64,000 nt of DNA from positions 504,316,544 through 504,380,543 of the forward strand of contig NC_053037.3 of the NCBI RefSeq assembly GCF_002575655.3. The letters are read 5' to 3'. The DNA is from Aegilops tauschii subsp. strangulata. Its lineage: Eukaryota; Streptophyta; Magnoliopsida; Poales; Poaceae. Of this stretch, positions 24,300 through 33,675 are shown one piece after another; within the stretch, counting starts at the first letter, position 1, and every line of letters starts with the position of its first letter. The notes beneath the pieces were generated by a model, which was not told where the DNA came from, made no database searches, and saw only the letters and a program-made list of their open reading frames with translations. The position numbers were made by a program, and so were the translations under genes.

Positions 24300-24385
24300 G
24301 GAGCAACCCCTTCATCACGCGTCTTCAGCTGCCCCGACATTCCTTTAACAACAGAACCAGGTGACATTTTCCAAGTTTATTCAGC

Positions 24386-24561
24386 TGGGAGCGCCCCTCG
24401 GGCTGCATCATTCCCAGGCCGCGTGGGTCCGTCCCTGTGGCATGTATCCCTTTACATCTTTAGCTTACTCTGTTGGGGGCGCCCCTCGGGCTGTATCATC
24501 CCCAGGCCGCTCGGGTCCAGCCCAGTGGCGTATATCGTTCTTGCATTTACCTAAGCTAGTT
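24386..24561 (+). repeat. 88 bp tandem duplication in element E
   Basis: Two copies, 24386-24473 and 24474-24561, each starting TGGGRGCGCCCCTCGGGCTG and containing CATC.TTCCCAGGCCG or a close variant. They are diverged by point changes. Confidence 0.75.
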
Positions 24562-24896
24562 CTCTTCTCATGCATAATCTATCCATGGTTATGACCTGCT
24601 TGGTTGTCACCTGCAACGGGAGCTGTTCACGCTGGCACGGCGCTTGTGCTTGGGTCCATCCCTGCAACGTTGATAAATCTGAGCGGTCAAGCTTTGGCCC
24701 ACGGCACGCCCCGCGCACGTCACCTCACCAGGCCCTCAGTGCCTTCATTCTCTTACGAAGCGACCAGTGGCCGGCCGACAATCATAATGGCAATCTGTGC
24801 CCCTCCTCGCGCTGACTTGCAGGAACCTCCCGAGGACAACAGCGGGCGGTGCCACGTGCTCCTTCTTCTCCCATGTGATTCGCTTGCGCGTTAAAA

Positions 24897-25380
24897 GGGG
24901 GGCTCCTGAGCATCATGACTCAGGAGCTCCTACTGGCTCTCCAGCCCTCACCCCCTGGCCTTGACCACGGCATCGCGACTTGGCATACCGGCGGCGGCTG
25001 AGCTTGCTCGAGGGCCGGGACCTGAGGACGTAGAGCACGAAGGAGAGCGTGGGGAGGAAGGGGAAGCACGCACGGGCCTAACCTAGCTGCGCCACGACCG
25101 ACGACGCACAAGTCTGGTGCAAAGCAAGGAAACGACTCCGGACTGCCAAGATAAGTTTCGTGCTCGGACCAACTAATCGCTGCGACACGGGATTCTCACT
25201 TGCTGCAGCCCTGCCACGGTGACGTCGCATCCCTTTCTTACCCCCCGGTGGCCGCTTGCGCACTAAAGGGGACCTCCTGAGTAACGCGTCTCAGGAGCTC
25301 TTACTGGACCCCGGGCCGCTCACCTCCTGGCCTTGACCACGGCATCGCGACCTAGCATACCAGCGACCGCTGCAGCCTGC
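24897..25380 (+). repeat. Duplicated block with conserved 8 bp hairpin in element E
   Basis: Two blocks share CTCCTGAG, an 8-base loop, CTCAGGAG, then CCTGGCCTTGACCACGGCAT. Stem 1 is 24903-24910/24919-24926 with loop CATCATGA. Stem 2 is 25274-25281/25290-25297 with loop TAACGCGT. Spacing is 371 bases. Confidence 0.75.
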
Positions 25381-25657
25381 CTGGGGACCAGGACCTGTCA
25401 GTGTAGAGCACCAAGCCGTCGTGGGGATAGAAAGGGGAGACTGAGCCATAGCAGGATACGCGCTCGCACAATTTCATAATAAGGATAATGCCAACAAAAG
25501 ACATTACATGTTCTTTACACTCCCCCACGGGGTTCGTTCTGATTTCTCGCAGGGAACAAAAGAAAGGAAATTCAAGGAGCCTTATCTACACACGCCAGCG
25601 TAGCCGACGCCATCATCAACAGTGGGCCATGGGTGGCTGGCGCCAACCCCATCTAGA

Positions 25658-26227
25658 TCAGCGACGGTGGTGGCCGGACGCTGCGGCCTTGCTCCAAGCC
25701 CGGCGGGAGCTCGGGGGCATGTAGCTGTCGTAGCTCGTCTCCGGAGTCTCGTAGGGCTCGGGAGAATCGCTGGACTCCCAAGAGGCGCCACTGCTGCTGG
25801 ATGAGTCGCTGGCAAGGTGGGCGGCAGGCCTAGCTCCTGCCGCGACACCGTACAGGCGGCCCTCCCTGGGGCAGCACTCCAAGTGACGGCCTTCCGCGTC
25901 GAAGACCTTGAAGAACATGGTGGAGGCGCCGTCGTACCAGAAGTGGATCACAAGGGCACCTTCTGCGCGGCAAACCCGGGCGACCTCGCCCCAGCCGCGG
26001 GTCATGAAGATCTTGCCCGGGGAGGCGGCTTCCACTTCCGCTCTGATCGCCTGGGTGTCGCAGTCGCCGTGCTGCAGCCATACCTCGAGGGGCCCCCTCG
26101 GCGGCATCTCAGCGGAGAAGAACTGAGGGAAGCGGATCCAGTAGCGCGGAGGCATCGCCGCCCACAACACGAGTTCGCGTGAGGAGTCCACGATGTGGGC
26201 CCCTGGGGCGACGGCGTGCGCCACCAT
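25658..26227 (-). CDS. B3-like domain protein carried antisense in element E
   Basis: A 189-residue frame starting MVAHAVAPGAHIVDSSRELV. The frame is open further upstream, but that extension runs into the CACTA terminus, so the ATG at 26227 is chosen. Residues 31-112 resemble a plant B3 DNA-binding domain: IRFPQFFSAEMP, GPLEVWLQHG, GKIFMTRGWGEVARVC, ALVIHFWYDGASTMFFKVFD, the order of strands and the GW..F-like core expected of REM-type B3 domains. Residues 140-175 are Ser/Glu/Pro-rich and probably disordered. If functional it would act in the nucleus as a DNA-binding protein. It lies antisense to the retrotransposon's own genes, between pol and the missing 3' LTR, which suggests a captured host gene. 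The B3 assignment rests on motif reading only. Confidence 0.6.
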   Translation of the reverse strand: MVAHAVAPGAHIVDSSRELVLWAAMPPRYWIRFPQFFSAEMPPRGPLEVWLQHGDCDTQAIRAEVEAASPGKIFMTRGWGEVARVCRAEGALVIHFWYDGASTMFFKVFDAEGRHLECCPREGRLYGVAAGARPAAHLASDSSSSSGASWESSDSPEPYETPETSYDSYMPPSSRRAWSKAAASGHHRR

Positions 26228-26371
26228 TGTGCGGCGACCACGGCTGCGGTGTGAGCGACGCCGCTCGCCGCCTCTTCCTCCTGAGCCCTCGGCTTGGGCA
26301 TATAAGGGCAGCGGATACCCAGGAGGTGGCTTCTCGTACCAAGGCCTTGTCACCTCCTGCCTCACGACTAC

Positions 26372-26737
26372 CACTACAAAAAAAAGACACATCCGTGACA
26401 TTTTGGGCCGAACGAAATTTTTTTCTGTCATACATATGACACTTCTATGACGATAATTGTGACAAAACCCGGTATCATCATAGATGTGGTGGGCTCCTAC
26501 TTCTATGACAAAAAATCATGACAGAAAATGGGCTTTTCGTCCTGGGCGGGCCGGAGACGCATCTGCATGACATTCTTTGGGCCGTCCATGACGAAAAAAA
26601 CCGTGGTAGAAGCGAGGGCGAGGAAAATTTCGAGGAGTTCCCGGTTACGGTGGGAGGTCGGTGACGAGCGATGCGCGTTTCTCTCATACACGTACGCGCG
26701 TGTGTGTGAGGCGTTGGCTCTAACTGTACCCGAGCGA
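26372..26737. mobile_element. Element F: CACTA DNA transposon, left terminal piece
   Basis: Begins CACTACAAAAAAAAGACACA, the terminal signature of CACTA elements, preceded by TAC as possible 3 bp target duplication (26369-26371). The subterminal part contains repeated CATGACA/TATGACA motifs and ends in CTAACTGTACCCGAGCGA, where Angela element G is inserted. It continues at 49507. Confidence 0.85.
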
Positions 26738-26944
26738 TGTTGGGGAACATAGTAATTTCAACAAATTTCCTACGCACACGCAAGATCATGGTGATGCATA
26801 GCAACGAGAGGGGAGAGTGTTGTCCACGTACCCTCGTAGACCGAAAGCGGAAGCGTTAACACAATGCGGTTGATGTAGTCGTACGTCTTCACGATCCGAC
26901 CGATCAAGTACCGAACGCATGGCACCTCTGAGTTCAGCACACGT
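26738..26944 (-). repeat. 3' LTR of Angela element G, piece left of H
   Basis: Starts TGTTGGGGAACATAG on the plus strand and stops inside CAGCACACGT, where H is inserted. 26940-26944 (CACGT) is one copy of H's target duplication. It continues at 41041. Confidence 0.95.
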
Positions 26945-28246
26945 TGTGGCACCCAAGTTTTTATTTGGATTTTTTTGAAAAGATTTTATTTGACTTGAGG
27001 GGAGTGATTTAAAAATTTTCTTCAAGAGAACTCTCCCTCTCATATATTTTCTTTATGGCAAAAATTTTATTTGGATTCACCCAAGATCTGCCTTTGACCT
27101 TGGGAGTTCTTGCTCTTCATTTGGACTCAAGACAAAATGTTTTTTTCATTTGGGAAAAGAACTTTTGAAAACCTTTTTCTGAATTTGCACTATGGCTTTT
27201 GGAAGGTACTTTGCCACTTTCAACTATTCCTTCTTGCCATGGCATAAGTGCAAATCCTCTCTCCTAAACACTCCCTCACCTCTGGATCATGATTTACATC
27301 AAATCCAGCAAGTTGAACCTCCCCATGTATTTATTTTCCATTCAAATTCTATTCAAATATTTTCTGCCTTCTATTCTACCTCTTGGAGATTTACAAAGGA
27401 ACTCCATTTTCTGTTAGGACTTTTACCACCAAACTTCTTTCCCCTCCTAGTCCTTTGAACCCTCAACCTAGAACCATGAAGATCCACTGGTCTCCAGTTC
27501 AAAATTTTCAAACTACATCAGCTGCAAGTTTGGACCAGATTTGGCAAATTTGGTGAAATTCATTCAAAACCTTCTCCAAAAATTCCAAATAAATTCATGC
27601 AGCCCCTGGGTGCTTTGAGTGGTCATCTCACCAAGTTACAGCTCCAGCAAAATTTATCTCTTTACCAAAACCTACTGTCGAACACCTGCAATGCATGGTC
27701 ACTGTCAAGTTTCAGTAACTTCAGAGTTTCAGTTCAGTGCTTGCTGTCGTTTTCTTCAGAAACGGGCATCGATCTCGCCAGTACCGCCGCGTCGCCTTGC
27801 TCCTCGTCCTCGCCCACTTGTTCCTGCACCGCACGAGCGCCTGGCACCTTGCGGGCATCGGCGACGAGCAGCAGGAGGTGCGCCGCCCCGTGACCGACGC
27901 CGGCGGCAGCTTTGCGGACGCCAGCGGGAGACACGGCGCCGACGACTCCACCCAGCGCCGCCCAAACCACCGGAGCGCGCCGCGTGGCCGTCCACTCCCC
28001 CGAATGCGCTGCCGCTCTCGTCGTGAACCGCAGGGCGCGGAGCGCGCTCTCTGCCGCCGTTGAGCCCGTGCGGTCACCTCACCATGGGCAGACGCCATTA
28101 CACCAGGGCCAGCTCCGTTTAGCTGCAAAACGAGTCCCGTAACATCCACCGATGCTGCCCGACCGCTCAAACCCTCTGCCAACCCACTGCTCCGCCGTAA
28201 TCGCTCGCCGGAGATTCTCCGTTCACGGCCACCCCGTCGATCTGCC

Positions 28247-28254
28247 TATAAATA
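28247..28254 (+). promoter_or_regulatory. TATA box of element H LTR
   Basis: TATAAATA within CTGCCTATAAATAGAGG, followed by a C-rich leader as in grass promoters. The identical copy in the 3' LTR is at 38167-38174. Confidence 0.7.
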
Positions 28255-30129
28255 GAGGTCCCGAGCTTCAACTCGAGCACCCACCAGCCCTGCACTTCCT
28301 CTAGAGCACGCCTAGCCACTGGAAGAGCCCCGAGGAGGTCTCCTTCCTCGACTCCGGCCGCCGCGACCCGCCACGGGATCCAGCCCGATTCGCCCCCGTG
28401 TGTGCTCCGCAGCCTCCATTCTCTTGCCAGTAACTTCACCATGCATCTCTCGTTCTGACCCGCACTTCAATTTGAAGCTTGCAGCCCTCCACCGGAGTTC
28501 CCCATCCTCACCCGAGCTGCCGTCCGCCGGAGATAGTGTCGCCGTCGACGTGGTGCTCCCCGTTGGACGAGTCCACCACCCACCGACGCAGAAGAAGACA
28601 CTGAAGCTCTTGGTACCCTCCGTTTCTCCTAACTCGCCGTGGTTCGACGCCGGTGTCCACCGCCGTCTTCGGGCGCCGGCGAGCCTTTTCCAACCTGACA
28701 TGCGGGCCCCGCGTGTCAGCCTCTGTTCTATTTCCCCGAACCGTTTTCTGTTGACGCCTTCGGGCAAAATACGTCTTCTCTCTTGCGCTTGCGCATTTCC
28801 AAACGAACCGTTTTCTGTTTTCTTAGTTAAAACCCTGGAACTTTTCTGTTTCATTACAGAAAGGTCCCTGGACAGAAACCTTTATAACTTTTTAATAAAA
28901 AGGTATTTTTGAGTGATTCTTTTTCTGACATTCTTAAAATTTTGTCTAGTTTTTTATGGGATTTATTTGGGAAATATTTGGCAAAGTTTCTGTGCATGTG
29001 TTGGTTTTCACGTTAGTACCCGTTTCGTGATTGCCGTAGGTTCCGGGAGAGGTGACGGAGCCGCGAACTTCGCCGAGCTAGATTCCGACTTCTCCGAACC
29101 AGGCAAGCATGTTTGGACATTTGATATGGCAGAAGTTTTGCATGTTCATGTGAAAGTTTGTGTGTGGCATATGAGTGTCGGTAAATATCTCGTTGCTCGT
29201 AAGGCAACGACCCGGTTGTTCCGAAGTTGCGATGACCTCTGATGAGAGGTGGCCTAATCATGTAGTGACATGAAGGGCAGCAAGGTGGTACTGTTGTAGC
29301 ATGGCAGCCTTGCGTCATCCGACTTTCTTCGACGTTAACGTGGTTGGAGCCACGTTATCGATCTTTTCCCGCATGTTCCAAAGTTGCGATGACCTCTGAT
29401 GAGAGGTGGCCTAATCATGTGGTGACATGAAGGGCAGCAAGGTGGTACTGTTGTAGCATGCCAGCCTTGTGTCATCCGACTTTTCCGACGTTAACATGGT
29501 TGGAGCCGTGTTATCGTCCCTTCCCCTTTCCGTGCTACCACATGTCTCATTGCCAGGATACGGTTTAGTAAGTTGGTAACCTCTTTACGTGTACACACCA
29601 AACAGAGAGGCCGGGATGATGGTACCTTGGCCCAGGATTAAAGCCAGTCATTCGGTCAGGGGGCATGGGTGTTTCCGGTTGGGACCGAGAGGGGGGGCAC
29701 CCCCTTATAGCGCGCGTATAGAAATTTGATCCCATGCTACGCGAGGTTGTAGCCTCCCCGACTCAAGGTTTTTCTTGAATGTTGCCGAGGGTGATCCCTG
29801 GCTTCGGATGGTTGAATTGGGTGTGTACTGGTTAGACGTGTTCCTTCCAGAACACCGTAGACGGAACTAGTCCCCGTGACTACTGAAATCCGTTGGCTGT
29901 GGTTAAGTACAAACTCTGCAGAGTCAATTCTTTCCAAATCATCGCGTCCATTATTAGTAGTGTAAACATTATATCCATATCTATCCATGTGAAAACCTTG
30001 TCCCCGGTGAACAAGCTCAAGTGGTAAAATGTCAGGTTTTATTGTTATTCCAGTGGATGGACAAGCTTTATTTTGTGTCTCATGCTTGTGATAATTTATG
30101 TCTCCGAACTGTTGTAATAATGAAATGTG

Positions 30130-30535
30130 ATATAAGCCATTTAGGTGACGTCGCGCAGACGTCCGACTGTGGCGTGTACTCGTTTCTCACTTTCGATATA
30201 AGCCCTTTATGTGATGTCGCTCAGACGTCCGACTGCGGCATTCACTGTCTTTACTTTCTGTTATAAGCCCTTTATGTGGTGTCGCCCCGACGCCCGACTG
30301 TGGCATTATTATTCCGCATTTTTCGCTCGAGGAGTCTTTCAGACACTCGTTTGGCACCTGTATTATTATTCCGCATTTTCCGCTCGAGGAGTCTTTCAGA
30401 CACTCGTTTCGCACCTGTATTATTATTCCGCATTTTCCTCTCGAGGAGTCTTTCAGACACTCGTTTGGCACCAGTATTACTATTCGGCAGTTTCCGCTCG
30501 AGGCGTCATTCAGACCCTCGCTTGGCACCCAGTAT
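30130..30535 (+). repeat. Two tandem arrays in the 5' LTR of H
   Basis: First, about three copies of a 60-65 bp unit with TATAAGCCCTTTATGTG and CAGACGTCCGACTG (from 30130). Then four copies of a 57 bp unit, each with ATTCCGCATTTTCC, GCTCGAGGAGTCTTTCAGAC and ACTCGTTTGGCACC. The last copy is the most diverged. Because 57 is a multiple of three, both strands show artificial 19-residue repeats. Confidence 0.9.
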
Positions 30536-31119
30536 TTAATATCTCTATGTCTGATCGCACTGGTTAACTTATTCATGTGTTTCATGTTTGCATTTGTTAT
30601 ACCTTATGTCCGAACTGTCTTGCGAGTACTTTCATAGTACTCACCTGGCTTGTTGATTTGGCCAGATGTTGACGAAGGCGATCTCTTGGATGAAGAGTTT
30701 GATAGCGCGTCCGATGCCTAGAGGAGTCCCAGTCAGTCCTTCGCGATCCCGGATTTTGGTCACTTGTATTGTATACGCTTCCGCCACCCGCAATAAGTCT
30801 TCTCGAGGCTCACTCCGACGCTCGAAGAGCTGTAGTCTTCTGGAGACATATCACTCGCCTCGCGGTGATATCTCCACCATCGTCATTATCGTGAGTTAGT
30901 AGTTTGCCACCCTATCCGCCGTATTGTTTTATCGGCGTGCATGTAATAAATTGTTGGGTAGTCTCTGCTCAACTTTGTATTATATTTAGTACTCCTGGTA
31001 TTTTTTTCTTCTGTGACCAATGTATTGTCTATCAGTGAGAAGGAATTCTTCCTCGCTGGTCCGTAACAGGGATTGGTTTGTCAATAATTATTTTATTGAA
31101 AAACCGGTCGTGACAAGCT

Positions 31120-31132
31120 TGGTATCAGAGCC
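31120..31132 (+). promoter_or_regulatory. Primer-binding site of element H (tRNA-iMet)
   Basis: TGGTATCAGAGCC, four bases after the LTR end, complementary to the 3' end of initiator tRNA-Met, the usual primer of chromoviruses. Confidence 0.9.
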
Positions 31133-31282
31133 AGGATGACTGTAGTAAGCCACTAGGTGCGACCGCTAATCAGTGATTAGCGTCTTTTTTGCTTCTTCAG
31201 CATTTTGCAATTGTAGCTATTTTCTGTTGGTCATCATAAAATTTATGACATGACTACTCAGAATTTTTGCCTACTTTTGTAG

Positions 31283-32086
31283 ATGGCTGGCAACAGCTGT
31301 GAGAATCGAGTGTTCACCAACGTGCCCGACGGGTTTGTCAAGCTCCTCGTCTCCATCACCAAGCTCGCGATCGGGCCAGCAGCTCGCCCGGAGTTCACCC
31401 TCTATCAGCACAAGCTCAGTGACGACGTGTCTATGCACCAGGCTATGGTGCAGTTCAAGGGAGGACGTTCAGCCGCATGCCACTTCCATTTTGTGGGAAG
31501 GGCCATGCCTACGGAGAGGCATGCCATGCAGATGGCTGCCCGGGAGGCGATAGCTCGCCTTCGGGACATCCTTCCTACGATGAAGACTCGTCGCTACCGC
31601 TACCTCCCATGCCATGTGCCTTACACCAGCCACTATGCGTCCGCCTGCCATCGGGGAGAGCGAGATGAAGCCATCGAGATGGTTGTGGAGTATCTCAAGG
31701 CTCTGGAGGAGTCTTTCGACAACCTCGTAGATGATCTTGTGGCTGCCCCTATGGACTTAGTCCGGGGCGGTCCTGCCAGCAGGAAGGAGCTTCTCCACAC
31801 GGCGCCGCCTCTGACATTCGTCTCGTCTTCAGCCTCGTATGCACCGGCCGTTTTGGCCACTGCTCGTCGTCTGCCTACCACTGAGGAGTTCGACCGAGTC
31901 ATCGCTCCTACTCCAGTCAGAGCCGCACCGCTTGCCGCACGCGCTCTACCGCCAGTCGCCCCCGCACCATCACCGCAGCGCAGCGTCGCACGCCAGGAGC
32001 CAGCTAGAGAGGAGGAGGTTGATTCTCCTGGACCGCTGAGCCTTGCCCTCGGCAAGGGGAAGGAGATCTTCACCATCTCCGACTGA
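31283..32086 (+). CDS. Extra ORF upstream of gag in element H, dsRBD-like N-terminal half
   Basis: A 267-residue protein (MAGNSCENRVFTNVPDGF) begins 150 bases after the primer site and ends 320 bases before gag. Standard chromoviruses go straight from the leader to gag, so this is additional. Residues 17-98 show an alpha-beta-beta-beta-alpha layout like a double-stranded-RNA-binding domain: helix 17-30, strands at 37-45 (EFTLYQHKL), 53-60 (QAMVQFKG) and 66-72 (CHFHFVG), then helix 77-96 with AREAIARLRDIL. The lysines that contact RNA at the start of the second helix in classical domains are replaced (TERHAMQMAA). Residues 160-267 are Ala/Pro-rich and low complexity. The ORF has no stop or frameshift despite lacking any assigned role. 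Function unknown; RNA binding or silencing interference is inference. Confidence 0.75.
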   Translation: MAGNSCENRVFTNVPDGFVKLLVSITKLAIGPAARPEFTLYQHKLSDDVSMHQAMVQFKGGRSAACHFHFVGRAMPTERHAMQMAAREAIARLRDILPTMKTRRYRYLPCHVPYTSHYASACHRGERDEAIEMVVEYLKALEESFDNLVDDLVAAPMDLVRGGPASRKELLHTAPPLTFVSSSASYAPAVLATARRLPTTEEFDRVIAPTPVRAAPLAARALPPVAPAPSPQRSVARQEPAREEEVDSPGPLSLALGKGKEIFTISD

Positions 32087-32409
32087 GAGCACCGAGTAGC
32101 CGCGTGTTATGCCTGCTTGTTTGATGTGTTGTTTTTATCTGTACGCTAGTTTGTGTTGGTGTGTTTGCTGCCTTCCGGAGTAGTACGCTAGTTTTTAATA
32201 ACATGTCAGGATTGTGTACGCACAACCTGAGTGCTGTATATTGTGTTTGCTTTCGCATGTAAGATTTGTGTTAAGCACTTCTTCTCCGTGAAAATCATTT
32301 GTGTTTCTTGAAAACCTTGAAGCCTTTTTGATTATTGCCTTTGCAAGGGTTTTCCTGCGCTACACGGTTTTTCTCATGGGTTTTGCAAATGATACCCCAG
32401 ACTGGAAAA

Positions 32410-33675
32410 ATGTCTCGCCCTTGGACTCGCTCTATGCCCAATCAGCCAGAAGAGGTTTACGGAACACAGACCAGCAACAATTTCACTCAGGGTCAGTCCA
32501 GCCAACAGGACAGCGAAGCGGCACTATCTCAAGTATGCCGTCTCTTCGAGCAAAGCCAGCAACAGCACCAGGAGATGATGAACCATGTCATCAATATGGG
32601 AAACCACCGTGAACCCTATCAACCACATTCCAAGTTATCTGAGTTACAGAAGACTCGCCCCTCAACTTTTGCTCACACCGACAGGCCACTGGAAGCCGAT
32701 GATTGGCTTCGCGAGATTGAAAGGAAACTGATTATCGCTCAATGCTCAGATCATGAGAAGGTTCTTTATGCACCACACTACCTTACTGGAGCAGCCGCAG
32801 CATGGTGGGAAAACTTCCTACGCATGCACCCCAGGGAACACAACATCACCTGGGAAGAATTCAAGGAAGGCTTCCGTGGGGCACACATTCCCAGGAGCAT
32901 CCTAAAGATCAAGAAGAGAGAGTTTGATGACCTGAAGCAAAGAGGCATGACCGTCACAGAATACAACGGCCAGTTTACCCAACTGTCTCGTTATGCCTAC
33001 GACGAGCACATGACAGAAAACAAGAAGATGGAAAAATTCCTGGACGGCCTGGCACCAGCATTAAGATGCCAACTGATTGTACACACCTTTCCGGATTTTA
33101 AGACGCTGGTGGACAAGGCCATCACCCTGGAGAATGAGCGCCGTAGTCTGGAAGATATCCGCAAGCGGAAGAGGGACAAGACGACTCTTGCCCGCAGCAA
33201 CCGAGGCAAGACTGAGGTCCCAAGGACAGACACGAGGAGATCCACGACTACTGATCCAAGACCCGTCGGACAATTTCATGCCAGAGACAAGGAGTTCACA
33301 TACCGTCCAGGGGTCACCTGCTATGCTTGTGGTCAACAAGGGCATTATGCTAAACAGTGCCCGAAGCCAAGAGACTCGGCACCCAATCCGAACAATGGTG
33401 GAAACAATCCAGCCCCCAAGCGCAACAACTTCAATCCCAGCAACAACCACAGGAAGGGTCACTTGAACCATGTGACCAGGGAAGAAGCGCAGAATGCCCC
33501 AGACATCGTGCTCGGTACGTTCCCTGTCAACACAGTACCTGCCACGGTTTTGTTTGATTCTGGAGCTTCCCATTCGTTCGTTTCGAAGAGTTTTGTTTCG
33601 CAACATGGTTTTCCGACACTCCCCTTGGAAAAATCTATGATCATCAAGTCCCCCGGAAATAAGCAAATTGCTTAG
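32410..33675 (+). CDS. gag and N-terminal protease of element H
   Basis: The start MSRPWTRSMPNQPEEVYG is chosen at 32410 because upstream in-frame Met codons add only leader-like residues. The capsid region contains ADDWLREIERKL, AAAWWENFLRMHP, WEEFKEGFRGAHIP and FLDGLAPALR, the usual chromovirus gag signature. A CCHC zinc knuckle CYACGQQGHYAKQC lies at 33319-33360, followed by a basic linker. The aspartic protease begins with ATVLFDSGASHSFVS (active-site D-S-G, 33556). The frame ends at TAG 33673-33675, inside the protease. The same frame continues open immediately afterwards to 36852, so this is one gag-pol frame with a single amber codon. Confidence 0.9.
   Translation: MSRPWTRSMPNQPEEVYGTQTSNNFTQGQSSQQDSEAALSQVCRLFEQSQQQHQEMMNHVINMGNHREPYQPHSKLSELQKTRPSTFAHTDRPLEADDWLREIERKLIIAQCSDHEKVLYAPHYLTGAAAAWWENFLRMHPREHNITWEEFKEGFRGAHIPRSILKIKKREFDDLKQRGMTVTEYNGQFTQLSRYAYDEHMTENKKMEKFLDGLAPALRCQLIVHTFPDFKTLVDKAITLENERRSLEDIRKRKRDKTTLARSNRGKTEVPRTDTRRSTTTDPRPVGQFHARDKEFTYRPGVTCYACGQQGHYAKQCPKPRDSAPNPNNGGNNPAPKRNNFNPSNNHRKGHLNHVTREEAQNAPDIVLGTFPVNTVPATVLFDSGASHSFVSKSFVSQHGFPTLPLEKSMIIKSPGNKQIA

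Larger units (their letters stand above)
24300..25657 (+). other. Non-coding region of element E with two tandem duplications
   Basis: No supportable protein gene. It holds two copies of an 88 bp unit and two copies of a unit spaced 371 bp with a conserved hairpin (both listed separately), and otherwise G+C-rich sequence between the pol remnant and the antisense B3-like gene. Confidence 0.55.
20390..26371 (+). mobile_element. Element E: Tat-type Ty3/gypsy element, interrupted by CACTA element F
   Basis: A 5' LTR (20390-21282), a primer-binding site, a decayed gag-protease-RT region, a non-coding region with tandem repeats, and an antisense B3-like gene. The LTR starts TGTCGGCGTTCC and ends GGAATCCGACA, so its termini are inverted TGTCGG/CCGACA. 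The element ends abruptly at the CACTA terminus at 26372; its 3' LTR is not in the window. Base composition changes sharply from A+T-rich D to G+C-rich E at 20390. Confidence 0.8.
26945..31115 (+). repeat. 5' LTR of element H (4171 bp)
   Basis: TGTGGCACCC to GGTCGTGACA. A TATA box (TATAAATA, 28247-28254) in a G+C-rich core puts the transcript start near 28280, leaving about 2.8 kb of R/U5. The R/U5 part contains a 2-copy repeat of about 160 bp (from 29227), a 3-copy array (30130-30300) and a 57 bp array (30298-30535). Open frames inside the LTR appear in both copies but show no domain and overlap these repeats. Confidence 0.95.

Noticed and set aside
28312..28912. Open frames of 151-180 codons on both strands inside the H LTR, repeated at 38232-38832
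   Set aside because: They are G+C-rich, overlap each other on opposite strands, show no domain, and their conservation only reflects the recent duplication of the LTR.
29227..30535. CRISPR-like appearance of regularly spaced repeats
   Set aside because: Tandem LTR repeats in a plant retrotransposon, with no unique spacers.
30187..30585. Repetitive 19-residue peptides on both strands
   Set aside because: They are by-products of the 57 bp tandem array, whose length is a multiple of three.
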